Assembly (NCBI GenBank): GCA_945890645.1
Contig: CAMDCV010000018.1
Span: 17,691-81,690, forward strand
Direction: 5' to 3'
Source of the DNA: Akkermansia muciniphila
GTDB taxonomy: Bacteria; Verrucomicrobiota; Verrucomicrobiia; Verrucomicrobiales; Akkermansiaceae
Length of the DNA stretch: 64,000 nucleotides
Each line of letters begins with the position of its first letter. Within the stretch, counting starts at the first letter, position 1. The notes under the pieces are model-generated. The model saw only the letters and a program-made list of their open reading frames with translations, did not search any database and was not told the origin of the DNA. This document shows positions 55,701-63,935 of the stretch, piece after piece. The position numbers and the translations under genes were made by a program.

Positions 55701-56010
55701 CTGTTTGCATGCTGCGGCGACCATTTGCCGATAATCCATAGGGCACGTAGGGTGCCACCAAAACCTCGGGATGACCCGTTGCCGTGGCCAATGCGGACAG
55801 CGAAGACTGTGGATTATTTCCTGCCACCGCCAACAACAAGCCCTGTCGTTCCGCTAATCCTTGCCACGATGCATTCGTTAAATACGATGTCTCCACGCTT
55901 ACCACTGCTCGAACAAAAGAGATTCCTGGTGGCAAATAATGTGCCGGTGCCTGCGCAAGCGCTGGTAACGCTGCACTGATCCAAAAGAGCATAATCGAGA
56001 GATGGCGCAT
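52606..56010 (-). CDS. Secreted protein with two hydrolase-like domains flanking three Calx-beta domains (frameshifted 3' end)
   Basis: A 1134-residue frame with a clean signal peptide (MRHLSIMLFWISAALPALAQ). Residues ~25-270 look like an alpha/beta-hydrolase (PYGLSANGRRSMQTAVA with a Ser; FFAGEQDN; TTHTGNP). Residues ~470-800 are three Calx-beta domains (EGAFIVSRSGSLAGSLTINY, VTIPDGEASATVPLVPIDDA). Residues ~815-1080 are a second hydrolase (LLLAGGGWQNGTR, GIHGQGSGGHLG, LLMHGSGDQTTP). Here the nucleophile Ser of the usual GxSAGGHL is Gly, and the usual His (GAGHGF) is replaced (GASNSL). The last ~55 residues are out-of-frame translation; the proper continuation is the PKD part at 51930. Confidence 0.75.
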   Translation of the reverse strand: MRHLSIMLFWISAALPALAQAPAHYLPPGISFVRAVVSVETSYLTNASWQGLAERQGLLLAVAGNNPQSSLSALATATGHPEVLVAPYVPYGLSANGRRSMQTAVASPGRVLAVLAHHPGRMFAQGNDGFNFNRLDGTVAADTLFDFTPAYSVPVLFFAGEQDNLSGFVLPMGNFEWGRAMGNAPWTFICEPATTHTGNPLPAALTTALLEAIITRRLPAQNWAINQQPTLLPIDVSTGYLGDNVSRTTAAHADFTGDRSRASWLPDPATAAQWSAFVRGVPFALPAQPISLPSATVNFQALDSASSVVHPSNAAGGTSGEAAWKVCGNLKEGDLCYVNAHGGAVLGVPNTVRGAEWIRPHPAAAAFTGAALARFDLDADAEVFIAHDSRITTKPSWLTGWTNTGESLQVTTGSSLFSAQVNLTLFRRSFLDGETINLGPNGTTSGTVMYLVIVKPSTPTGGGLPVISVVTSDANAAETGNDEGAFIVSRSGSLAGSLTINYSVQGTSLAGSDYATLPGTVTIPDGEASATVPLVPIDDAVEENAETVIVELQAGSGYLLSSSASATVTIADNDGAPLPSVNLSVSHEIVTEGSGVSFSLTVSRSGSTAAALNTTLSVTGNAGYGDDYEAISLNVTIPSGSDSVSIPVNILNDGIVEAAETISFSVIPTTAYVVGVVGSVSVQIVDDDSPPAQAVTISVSPSSGSEDGGNPAVFTVSRASALPTPLSVSLSWAGSAQTGIDAVTVPQSVEIPASQTSVMFSVVPVEDAITEGAETVIANVLASSGVTPGAPSSATFTINDNDNSQRALMARQVFASPASGALRMDLYVPRGVSGPVPCVLLLAGGGWQNGTRSTLGIASALNTAGMACAAVDYRLTGVARWPAQIHDVKAAVRWLRSNSAALGLDPERFGIHGQGSGGHLGLMSALSAENANVVVNTFHTDLEGNSMGNYGVSDRVHAVCAWYAPTDLLLLDNAPSSINHNLATAQTGYLMGLNPPPPIAGTAIQTIPERTASAYPGLFADHSDPPVLLMHGSGDQTTPIWQSALLHHTLGRAGVRSTFLPVVGASNSLPSDENNPVVAFFTRELAGLDGEPATSGAYPNWNIFGERAIDDFLQWKRINRSGRIDHSLRVVVWK

Positions 56011-56639
56011 CGGTCTTGGTATCGTTTTATACTGACAGAATCATAGCAAAAAGCATCATGAATCACTACTGAACTTATACAGGAATTCTCATTTGCCAAG
56101 AAATGTTTTGTAACGCTTTTCGTAAATCTGCTGGTCAATCAGAGCGGGACTTATACTTGTTAGTGACTGAGTTTTGCGTGCTTGCGAGATTTGAGATAAG
56201 ACTCTGCCGAGAGCTTCTGAAAAAATTTTCGGACGCAATCGCGACCAACATGTCGGACATCTGGGCCGGTGATCATCCGCTGCTGGATGAGTGTTAGGCG
56301 GTGGATGAAGTCTTTGTGCCATTTTTGGGGGGAGACTTCCCCGTGGTGGTAGAGGTGGAACGCTCATAAAGCAGAGAACCTGCTTAATGGATATTTGTAA
56401 TCGACTTAGGCTTGTCGATGAAACCCTTTCATTGTGCAGTCGACAGACACTCATGGAACGCAAACTGCTCATGCTTGATTTTGCGTGCCCCAGTTCTTCT
56501 GCTGTTTAGTATTTGCCTAAAGCTGTGACAGAAAAGAACGAAAAATTGTGCGTTCCTATGCAATTCCGACGTTGCCAATTGTTTCCAAACTTGTCCTAGG
56601 GTTGGCGCGCGAGAAAAAGTTCCTATGATCATTGATCCC
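56011..56639. other. Intergenic region with possible gene relic
   Basis: No intact gene is recognised. On the minus strand at ~56160-56360 a frame without a start codon encodes about 67 protein-like residues (HLYHHGEVSPQKWHKDFIHR, LTLIQQRMITGPDVRHVGRD) ending in a stop. It could be the tail of a lost gene. The plus-strand side near 56600 probably carries the promoter of the GH16 gene. Confidence 0.35.
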
Positions 56640-57809
56640 ATGTCAAAGTTACCCCTGATTATCATTGGCTGTACTGCGGCACTTTGTAGTGTTTTATCCG
56701 CCCAGAATAAAATGCGCCCGACATGGTCGGATGAGTTTCAAGGCCGTGGCGCGCCCGACCGGAACAAGTGGACATTTGAGCAAGGTTTCCAGCGCAATCA
56801 AGAACTGCAATGGTATCAAAATAATGCTTGGCAGGAAAATGGGGAACTGATCATCGAGGCGCGCCGCGAGCCAGTGAGAAATACCAAACATGTCGCGGGG
56901 AGTCCGCATTGGTATGCAAACCGACAGCATGCGCAGTACACCTCTGCCAGTCTCCGCACCGTGGAAAAATATTATTTTCAATACGGTCGCATGCAGGTGA
57001 GAGCGAAGATCCCCTGCGTGCCCGGTGCGTGGCCCGCGATCTGGACCTTGGGTAAAAAGGGTGAATGGCCGAACAATGGCGAATGCGATCTACTGGAGTA
57101 TTACAAGCCAGACATCATCCTCGCCAATACCGTCAAGGGAACGACCAAACCCTACCATGCCGCCTGGGACACGGCAAAATTTCCCGTCAGCACGCAATTC
57201 GCTGCGGTGGATTCCGATTGGAGAAATCAATACCACGTCTGGACGATGCAATGGGATGAGGAAAACATCAGGCTCTACGTCGATAACGTCCTCCTCAATA
57301 CCAGTCCGCAACCATGGCTGCAAAATGCCGTCACCACCTGGGGACCGAAGCATCCCTTCAAACAACCCCATGAAATTTTGCTTAACCTTGCCATCGGTGG
57401 AAACGGGGGAGACCCATCGAAAACAACATTTCCGATCCGTTATTACATCGACTACGTGCGCGTATGGGAGGGTTACACCACCAACCAAGCACCCACCGAT
57501 CTGGCACTGCCCCAAAATCAAGTGACCGAAGGCCAGCCCGCCGGCACAGTCGTGGGCAAGCTCTACGCCGCCGATCCTGACCCGGCGGAAGTCATCAGCT
57601 ACTCCCTGGTGAATGGCGAAGGGGCCACCCACAACGCCGCATTTTCCGTATCATTCGTCTCCGGTGAAACCCGCGCCTCCGTTCTGAAAACAAAAGAAGT
57701 TCTCAAGAGCGAAGGAGGTAGCACCAGAAGCATCAGAGTCCGAGCCACCGATATCGAGGGAGCCACCTACGAAAAAGTCCTAACGATCCAAGTGAAAAAA
57801 GCAGCGTGA
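56640..57809 (+). CDS. Secreted glycoside hydrolase family 16 (endo-beta-glucanase-like) with cadherin-like tail
   Basis: A 389-residue exported glycosidase. ATG 56640 gives MSKLPLIIIGCTAALCSVLS (an ATG at 56625 is also in frame). The GH16 domain spans ~25-275: WSDEFQGRGAPDRNKWTFEQ, YTSASLRTVEKYYFQYGRMQ, VPGAWPAIWTLG, the catalytic signature NGECDLLEY (nucleophile and acid/base Glu flanking Asp), QWDEENIRLYVDN and YYIDYVRVWEGY. Residues ~280-389 form a cadherin-like beta domain (NQVTEGQPAGTVVGKLYAAD). By family it cleaves beta-1,3/1,4-glucans or related algal polysaccharides. It fits the sulfatase and propeller proteins as part of a polysaccharide-degrading lifestyle. Confidence 0.93.
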   Translation: MSKLPLIIIGCTAALCSVLSAQNKMRPTWSDEFQGRGAPDRNKWTFEQGFQRNQELQWYQNNAWQENGELIIEARREPVRNTKHVAGSPHWYANRQHAQYTSASLRTVEKYYFQYGRMQVRAKIPCVPGAWPAIWTLGKKGEWPNNGECDLLEYYKPDIILANTVKGTTKPYHAAWDTAKFPVSTQFAAVDSDWRNQYHVWTMQWDEENIRLYVDNVLLNTSPQPWLQNAVTTWGPKHPFKQPHEILLNLAIGGNGGDPSKTTFPIRYYIDYVRVWEGYTTNQAPTDLALPQNQVTEGQPAGTVVGKLYAADPDPAEVISYSLVNGEGATHNAAFSVSFVSGETRASVLKTKEVLKSEGGSTRSIRVRATDIEGATYEKVLTIQVKKAA

Positions 57810-57830
57810 TGAATTGGGTGGTTGCGGTTA

Positions 57831-58420
57831 TGGCTCGACGAATCGGCGAGAGGAACGATTTCTTACGGGCCAAAGACCCCTCCCATACGAGCCCAGCGGC
57901 GCTTTCATACCAGTGTAGGTTTCCATCTCCGGAATGGATCTTCTCGTCATGAGGGTGGCTCGACGAATCGGCGAGAGGAACGATTTCTTACGGGCCAAAG
58001 GCCCCTCCCATACCAGCCCAGGCCAACGGCGCTTTTATACCAGTGTAGGTTTCCATCTCCGGAATGCATCTTCTCGTCATGAGGGTGGCTCGACGAATCG
58101 GCGAGAGGAAGGATTTCTTACGGGCCAAAGGCCCGTCCCATACCAGCCCAGGCCAGCAGCGCTTTGATCCCAGTGTAGGTTTCCATCTCCGGAATGGATC
58201 TTCTCGTCATGATGATGGCTCGACGAATCGGCGAGAGGAAGGATTTCTTACGGGCCAAAGACCCCTCCCATACGAGCCCAGCGGCGCTTTCATACCAGTG
58301 TAGGTTTCCATCTCCGGAATGCATCTTCTCGTCATGAGGGTGGCTCGACGAATCGGCGAGAGGAACGATTTCTTAAGGGCCAAAGGCCCGTCCCATACCA
58401 GCCCAGGCCAACGGCCTGGG
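57831..58420. repeat. Tandem array of 125/130-bp repeats (about 4.6 copies)
   Basis: Copies begin at 57831, 57956, 58086, 58216 and 58341, each with TGGCTCGACGAATCGGCGAG, and the last is partial. Spacings are 125, 130, 130 and 125 bases. The difference is a 5-base variant in a GC-rich stretch (CCCAGCGGCGC versus CCCAGGCCAACGGCGC). Each copy contains CGGGCCAAA[GA]-type complementary segments able to fold. Short open frames run through it on both strands without likely starts, so it is treated as non-coding. Confidence 0.85.
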
Positions 58421-58748
58421 TGGGTTGTCGAGCAAGGCATCGAGGGCTGAAAGCCCGGCCTATCGCGGTGCTTGCCCCACAGTTGGCGTTTTCGGCTCGG
58501 AGGCAGGCATTCTCCCAGAGCTACTGCCGCCTCGGCCAGATCAACATTGGCATGGCTGTCTCAAGTGGGAGAATTGGTTGATATCAAAGATGTCAGACGT
58601 GTAAATCGATTGATAGGATAGGGCTACTTGGTCTCTGAATGATACGCTGCTATGGGAAATCGAGTTGCTACCTCATAACGGGGAAAATGCTATCATAAGA
58701 TCGATTCTTCTGGATTCCTTTCCCTCATTCCGCTAACCCTGCGAGTAG
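58421..58748. promoter_or_regulatory. Leader of the SIR2-TIR/STAND operon
   Basis: This non-coding gap follows the repeat array. It contains a perfect 10-base palindrome TTGATATCAA (58578-58587) that could be an operator, and an AT-rich stretch (GCTATCATAAG, ~58690) that may be a -10 region. No good -35 is evident. Confidence 0.35.
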
Positions 58749-60158
58749 ATGAACGTGCTAGAGGCAACACCTGCGAATCCTTCCTCTGAAGCATCCCTCT
58801 CCGATCGGGATTGGCGGAAGATCCTTCGTGACATTCACGACGGCAAAGTGATACCCGTGATCGGCCCCGAGCTCGTGACCGTGTTAGATCCAGACTCTGG
58901 CACTGTCATCCCGCTCCTCCATTACCTTGCCCCGCGCCTTGCTGCGGCACTCGGCCTGCCGGATGCACAGCGTTTCACCACCGTGAACGCCGTGGCTTGC
59001 CAGCATCTACTCACCGGCGGCTCACGGGCAGACATCTATGACGAGCTTCGGGAAATTCTCGATCATCTCGACAACCCTCCCTCCGCCGCCCTGCTCGATC
59101 TCGCTCGCATCACGGACTTTCATCTCATCATCTCCAGCGTGTTCGATCATCAGCTCTCCCATGCCCTGAAAGCCGTGCGCCCTGATTTCGATCCCCGCAA
59201 GAACGTGCTCGCCTACCATCCCAGCGAGGCCATCGATGTCCCGGAAAGCATCGGCAACACGCTCCTCTACCACATCCTTGGCGACTACCACACCAGCCAG
59301 GACTTCGCCGTCTGGGAAGAGGACTACATGGAGTTCATCTGCAAGCTCATCGAGCACCAAGACACCCTTGAACGCTTGTTCCGGCTGCTGAAAAACCGCC
59401 AGCTCCTCCTGCTCGGCTCGCCCGCCACCGATTGGATCGTCCGCTTCTTCCTGCGGGTCACCCGACAGGTCCGGCTCTCGGATCGGGGTGCCACCGCCCC
59501 TGGCGAATACCTTGCTGACCGTGGCGCGAACCTCGAAGCCCCCCTCGTCTTCTTCTTCGACAAGCTCATCCAGGCCACCCGCGTCATCGATGGCGACCCC
59601 GCCACCTTCGTCCACGAACTCCACCGCCGCTGGAGCGAACAATACGGTCACGCCGCCAGCGATGATGACTTCCTTTCCCGTCTCCCTGCGGAAATGCCGA
59701 AGGACTCCGTCTTCATCAGCTACGCCAGCGACAACCGCGCCGCCGCCCTTGCCCTTGGCCGGGCCCTCCACTCCGCCGGCATTCCCATCTGGCTCGACAA
59801 GGGCCGCCTCCAGGCCGGGGAAAACTACGCCACCACCCTGGAAGCCGCCGTGCGCGTCCATTCCAGCTTCTTCATCTCCCTCATCTCCGCCGAGACCGAA
59901 GCGGACATGGAGCGCAGCCGCTACGTCCACAAGGAGCGCGATTGGGCCGCCGGCCGCCATGTCGATGGCTTCATCTACTACATCCCCGTCGCCATTTTTC
60001 CCGAAGCACCCTCCGGTTGGAAACCCGCCGCCGAGCCGGAGTGCTTCTCGAAAATCCACTACCACAAGCTGCCCAACGGCGAGGCCACGCCCGACTTCAT
60101 CCGCCACATCCGCCAGCTCATCGAAACCTACCGGATCTCCGGTCGTCCCCGCGGCTAA
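58749..60158 (+). CDS. SIR2-like-TIR domain effector protein
   Basis: A 469-residue cytosolic protein with two domains. Residues ~20-300 are SIR2-like (GKVIPVIGPELVTV, FHLIISSVFDHQLSHAL, NTLLYHILGDYHTSQDF, LLLLGSPATDWIVRFFLR). The usual GAGxS NAD-binding start is replaced by IGPEL. Residues ~316-460 are a TIR domain (PKDSVFISYASDNRAAALAL, LHSAGIPIWLDKGRLQAGEN, YATTLEAAVRVHSSFFISLI) with a candidate catalytic Glu in TTLEAA. TIR and SIR2 domains cleave NAD in many antiphage systems. It starts at ATG 58749 and ends 3 bases before the STAND gene, so the two are translated together. Function is inferred from domains. Confidence 0.8.
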   Translation: MNVLEATPANPSSEASLSDRDWRKILRDIHDGKVIPVIGPELVTVLDPDSGTVIPLLHYLAPRLAAALGLPDAQRFTTVNAVACQHLLTGGSRADIYDELREILDHLDNPPSAALLDLARITDFHLIISSVFDHQLSHALKAVRPDFDPRKNVLAYHPSEAIDVPESIGNTLLYHILGDYHTSQDFAVWEEDYMEFICKLIEHQDTLERLFRLLKNRQLLLLGSPATDWIVRFFLRVTRQVRLSDRGATAPGEYLADRGANLEAPLVFFFDKLIQATRVIDGDPATFVHELHRRWSEQYGHAASDDDFLSRLPAEMPKDSVFISYASDNRAAALALGRALHSAGIPIWLDKGRLQAGENYATTLEAAVRVHSSFFISLISAETEADMERSRYVHKERDWAAGRHVDGFIYYIPVAIFPEAPSGWKPAAEPECFSKIHYHKLPNGEATPDFIRHIRQLIETYRISGRPRG

Positions 60159-60161
60159 GCC

Positions 60162-63100
60162 ATGAACCCTCCCGTCCATACTCCCGCCTCCGTGCCGCTC
60201 GTCACCGTCGATGCCGACCACCCGTGGCTCGGCCTCGCCGCCTTTACCGAGGAGACGCAGCGCTTCTTCTTTGGCCGCGATGCCGAGATCGCGGAGATCT
60301 TCGTCCGCGTCCGCGACAACACCCTTACCATCCTCTACGGCCAATCAGGCCTCGGGAAATCCTCCCTGCTTGGTGCTGGCCTGCTGCCCAAGCTCCGCGT
60401 CGAGGACTACCGCCCCGTCCCCATCCGCCTGCGCTACGACGAGATCGATCCACCGCTGCTCGACCAGGTCTTCGCCGAACTCGAAAAAGCCAGCCTCCTA
60501 GGCACCAGCCGCCCCGCCACCCTCTGGGAATGGCTGCACCACCGGGAAAACCGGCCCGCCGATTTCGACACCCGCCCGCCCGTCCTCGTCTTCGACCAGT
60601 TCGAGGAAATCTTCACCCTCGGCCAGCGCGCCGAACGCTTGGAGGAAACCCGCGCCCTCTTCACCCAGCTCGCCGAGCTGATCGAGAACCGCACCCCCGC
60701 CGCCCTGCGCGCCCGCTTTCAGGAAGACCGCCGCCTCGCCCGGGATTACGACAATGCCCCCACGCCCGCACGCCTCGTCATCACCCTGCGCGAGGATTTC
60801 CTCTCCCATCTGGAGCAGTGGAAGAAAATCCTGCCCTCCCTGATGAAAAACCGCATGGCCCTCGACCTGCTCGATGGCCCGCAAGCACTCGAAGCCGTCG
60901 TCCGCCCCGGCCGCATGGAGGGGCGGAACCTCGTCGATGAAGAAGTCGGTGCCGCCATCGTCCGCTTCGTGGCGAAAAAGGAGGCCCACATCCCGCTGGC
61001 GGAAATCGGTGCCGTGCCCCCCCTGCTCAGCCTCGTTTGCGATGAACTCAACCGCCTGCGCCTCGCCCAAAACCTCCCCACCATCACCGCCGACCTCGTC
61101 GAATCCCAGAGCTCCGACATCCTCAACAACTTCTACCACGAGAGCTTCGCCAACCTGCCTGATGCCGTTCGCCACTTCATCGAAGACCGCCTGATCACCG
61201 AGGGCGGCCACCGCAACCCCGTCGCCCAGGAAGACGCCCTCACCGCCTTCCGCCGCGCCGGGGTGGAAAATCCTGCCGCTGCCCTCGACCAACTCGTCGC
61301 CCGCCGCCTCATCAGCCCGGAAGAACGCGGCGGCCTCCTCTGGATCGAGATCACCCACGACGTCCTCGCCCCCCTCGTCGTCCGCTCCCGCGACGAACGC
61401 CTGGAACGCGAACGCGCCGCCGAGGAGGAAAGAAAGCTCATTGAGGAGCAAGCGCTAGCAAGCAAACGACGGAAGCGATCCGTCCTGATTCTAGCTCTAT
61501 CTTTCTGTTTTTTAATTCTGGCATGTTGGCTATTAATGAATGCTAAAAGTGCACGGTCTGAGGCCAGAAAAGCGAAAGATGATTTTGAATCTCTAACTAG
61601 AGGGATATACAAAGATGCAAAAACAGATAATAGTAAAACTAGTGAACATAAAATAGATGCTAATTCCTTAGTTTTGCCCGAGGCGAGCAAAGTCAACTCA
61701 GCATTGCTAAACAACAATGGTGGTCCCTCCGCCACATTAACACCAGTTTTCGAGACATCAGTTCCCGGATCAATTCTTCATCAACTCGGATTAAAGACTA
61801 TTCCTACTGAGAAAATTGATCCTTTAATAGAGAAACTCTTCGATAAAAAGGATTTCCAATCTTTAAGGCTCCTTTCTACATTTTATATGATTAAAGGGGC
61901 CAATCTCAGTGATGACGGAGAAATTATTGATGCAATTGAGGCTGTTAAATTTTCAGTCCAAACGGCCGAGAAGGCATTGATGCTGGCTATCATTGATCAT
62001 GACTTAGAAGATGGGCAGCTTATGACCACGCGATATCGGTGTAGGCTTGGCGATCTCTACCTGAAGCGAAAGTCTCCAAGCGATATTGATCAATCTATAA
62101 TTATTTACAACGAGTGCTTGGAAGAGGCAGAGGCTCAAGCTGCAAGATGGAATCAGATTGTTGAGATGCGCTTACACTTTTATAAAATCCGGCTCGCTCG
62201 AGCATATGCAGCGAAATATCCAAAAGGTTCTGAAAAGTGGGATGAAGCTTCTCGTTTGCTGAAGGATGCAATTGCACACAAACGCAGAGCTTTAGTATTA
62301 CGACCGCTATCGACTACCTATGAAACGGAAAAAGATCTCGCTGATGCTCTTGCAACAGCAGGTGAAATTGCGCGTGTAGATGTACTTGATTTTCAGCTTG
62401 CCGTCGAGTTATACCGAGAGTCTTACGAACTTCGAACTAAACTAGCGCGAGGTAAAACAATTGATATAGCATATCATCGGGCAAAGAATCATTGTGCTTG
62501 GTATTTAGCCCAGGCATTGCTGGCTGCTGATTCAGGTTCCTTGGAACTGGAGAAGCTAACTCAAAGCGCAATTGAAAGTTGCGAATGGATTATCAATTCT
62601 GAGCCGCAGAATGCTGACGAAAACAACGCGAAAACGGATATGGCCGTCTTTCAGACAATTCAAATGCAGTCCTACATTCAAAGCGAGAGATTCGAAGACG
62701 CCAAGATGACTTGCGAGCAAGCAATTGATAGCTTCACATCCGCTTTAGAGTTACGGCTTGCATCCAAGTCAATAAATCCAGATGCACTGTGGCTAGTAAA
62801 CCACCAGCGGTATTTATCGTTGTTGATCATTCAATATTGGGTTAAATTGAATTTTTCGGAAAAACAACAAATTTCAAGATTAAAGACGATGGACTCACTC
62901 GCATGTGATCTAGCACTGAAAGAGCTGAAAGGAAAAGCTGGTGATATCAATTTAAGTGTTAGTGCCGCTGCTACTTTCGAGCGGTCGTATCAAAACGGAT
63001 TAATGCTTTCAGATTCCAAAATGACGATGGATGCCGCAAAGAAAGCGGCTGCTATTTATACAGATCATTCCAATAATTTTCAAACTATTCCTCGTGCTAA

Positions 63101-63935
63101 GGCATGGGCATTAGGCGGCGCTAGCAGTGCAACCACCATCATGGCGCAAGTTCTTGGAGGGACACCACCAGGCTACAAACCAGCATTAATCGATGGTCAA
63201 GAAGATCAAAAGACATTGTATGAGCTAGCACTGTATCAAGCTGAAGCAGCTATAGATACTACACTCGCAGAGCAAGGAGCCCTAGATTTACTATGGTTGA
63301 TTGGTAAATTCAACGATGCTTATTTTGCCTATGAAGGGTTTGTATTCAATCAAATTCGTGATCGCTCAGAGAACCAGAAGCTTGTTGAACGCCGCATTAG
63401 TAGATTGAAAACAATTTTTACTGTTATGCCTACTTCAGAGCATGCTTACTGGCTGGCTGAAGCTACAACCACTAATATGAAGCATTATGATACACCAGAT
63501 TCTTTTGAACGGGCCGAGGCTCTTGCTCGCGATACGTGGAATGTTCTTGAAATGCCTCAGAAGTCATTGTCCGATCAATTTGATTTCAAAATAGCCCGTT
63601 TGAATGCATCTCATAATCTTGCGTGGAGACTCTCCGTTCTATACGGATTAACAGAATTATCAACCCGCAAGGAGCTGCTAGGTAACGAAGCAGTAAAGAT
63701 TTATGAAGAAAGCATAGTTACCGCTGATCGCCTTGTTCAGATCGCAGTAGAATCGGGCGATCAAAAACAAGCTATCACATCCAGAGGTTATTTAGAACAA
63801 GGATTCGATGGCCTAATTAATTTATACAAGGCACTCAGCTATTCATCTGAAATAGACTGTTTGCCAAAATTACGTGCCGTTAAAGGATCGATTAGCGCAG
63901 ATGGATTGGACGTTGTCGGGAGTTCGCAAGAGTGA
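60162..63935 (+). CDS. Membrane-anchored nSTAND1-type ATPase with long helical-repeat C-terminus
   Basis: A 1257-residue protein. The nSTAND1 P-loop domain (~15-420) starts DHPWLGLAAFTEETQRFFFG and has Walker A GQSGLGKS (60-67), Walker B VLVFDQFEE (141-149), sensor-like RLVITLREDFL (~205) and a winged-helix-like region (~290-400). After a charged helix (~400-435), one transmembrane segment (~439-458, VLILALSFCFLILACWLL) leads to an ~800-residue helical, TPR-like part without recognisable motifs, the likely sensor. By STAND logic, ligand binding triggers oligomerisation and effector activation. GC falls sharply near 61,440: by hand count line 61321-61380 is 68% and 61621-61680 is 30%. It ends with TGA at 63933-63935. 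Confidence 0.8.
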   Translation: MNPPVHTPASVPLVTVDADHPWLGLAAFTEETQRFFFGRDAEIAEIFVRVRDNTLTILYGQSGLGKSSLLGAGLLPKLRVEDYRPVPIRLRYDEIDPPLLDQVFAELEKASLLGTSRPATLWEWLHHRENRPADFDTRPPVLVFDQFEEIFTLGQRAERLEETRALFTQLAELIENRTPAALRARFQEDRRLARDYDNAPTPARLVITLREDFLSHLEQWKKILPSLMKNRMALDLLDGPQALEAVVRPGRMEGRNLVDEEVGAAIVRFVAKKEAHIPLAEIGAVPPLLSLVCDELNRLRLAQNLPTITADLVESQSSDILNNFYHESFANLPDAVRHFIEDRLITEGGHRNPVAQEDALTAFRRAGVENPAAALDQLVARRLISPEERGGLLWIEITHDVLAPLVVRSRDERLERERAAEEERKLIEEQALASKRRKRSVLILALSFCFLILACWLLMNAKSARSEARKAKDDFESLTRGIYKDAKTDNSKTSEHKIDANSLVLPEASKVNSALLNNNGGPSATLTPVFETSVPGSILHQLGLKTIPTEKIDPLIEKLFDKKDFQSLRLLSTFYMIKGANLSDDGEIIDAIEAVKFSVQTAEKALMLAIIDHDLEDGQLMTTRYRCRLGDLYLKRKSPSDIDQSIIIYNECLEEAEAQAARWNQIVEMRLHFYKIRLARAYAAKYPKGSEKWDEASRLLKDAIAHKRRALVLRPLSTTYETEKDLADALATAGEIARVDVLDFQLAVELYRESYELRTKLARGKTIDIAYHRAKNHCAWYLAQALLAADSGSLELEKLTQSAIESCEWIINSEPQNADENNAKTDMAVFQTIQMQSYIQSERFEDAKMTCEQAIDSFTSALELRLASKSINPDALWLVNHQRYLSLLIIQYWVKLNFSEKQQISRLKTMDSLACDLALKELKGKAGDINLSVSAAATFERSYQNGLMLSDSKMTMDAAKKAAAIYTDHSNNFQTIPRAKAWALGGASSATTIMAQVLGGTPPGYKPALIDGQEDQKTLYELALYQAEAAIDTTLAEQGALDLLWLIGKFNDAYFAYEGFVFNQIRDRSENQKLVERRISRLKTIFTVMPTSEHAYWLAEATTTNMKHYDTPDSFERAEALARDTWNVLEMPQKSLSDQFDFKIARLNASHNLAWRLSVLYGLTELSTRKELLGNEAVKIYEESIVTADRLVQIAVESGDQKQAITSRGYLEQGFDGLINLYKALSYSSEIDCLPKLRAVKGSISADGLDVVGSSQE

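Noticed and set aside
56089..56472. A 127-residue minus-strand frame in the 56-kb gap
   Set aside because: Its composition is random-looking (Pro/Ser/Arg). A different frame there looks more protein-like but lacks a start, so at most a gene relic is noted.
57831..58420. A CRISPR array or a repeat-containing protein gene
   Set aside because: The repeat unit is 125-130 bp with no unique spacers. Frames through it lack likely starts and read on both strands equally well.
59022..61451. Long open frames on the minus strand (up to ~440 residues) opposite the SIR2-TIR and STAND genes
   Set aside because: They mirror the GC-rich codon usage of the plus-strand genes, are rich in Gly/Glu/Val runs, and show no domains. 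The plus-strand proteins have clear motifs.
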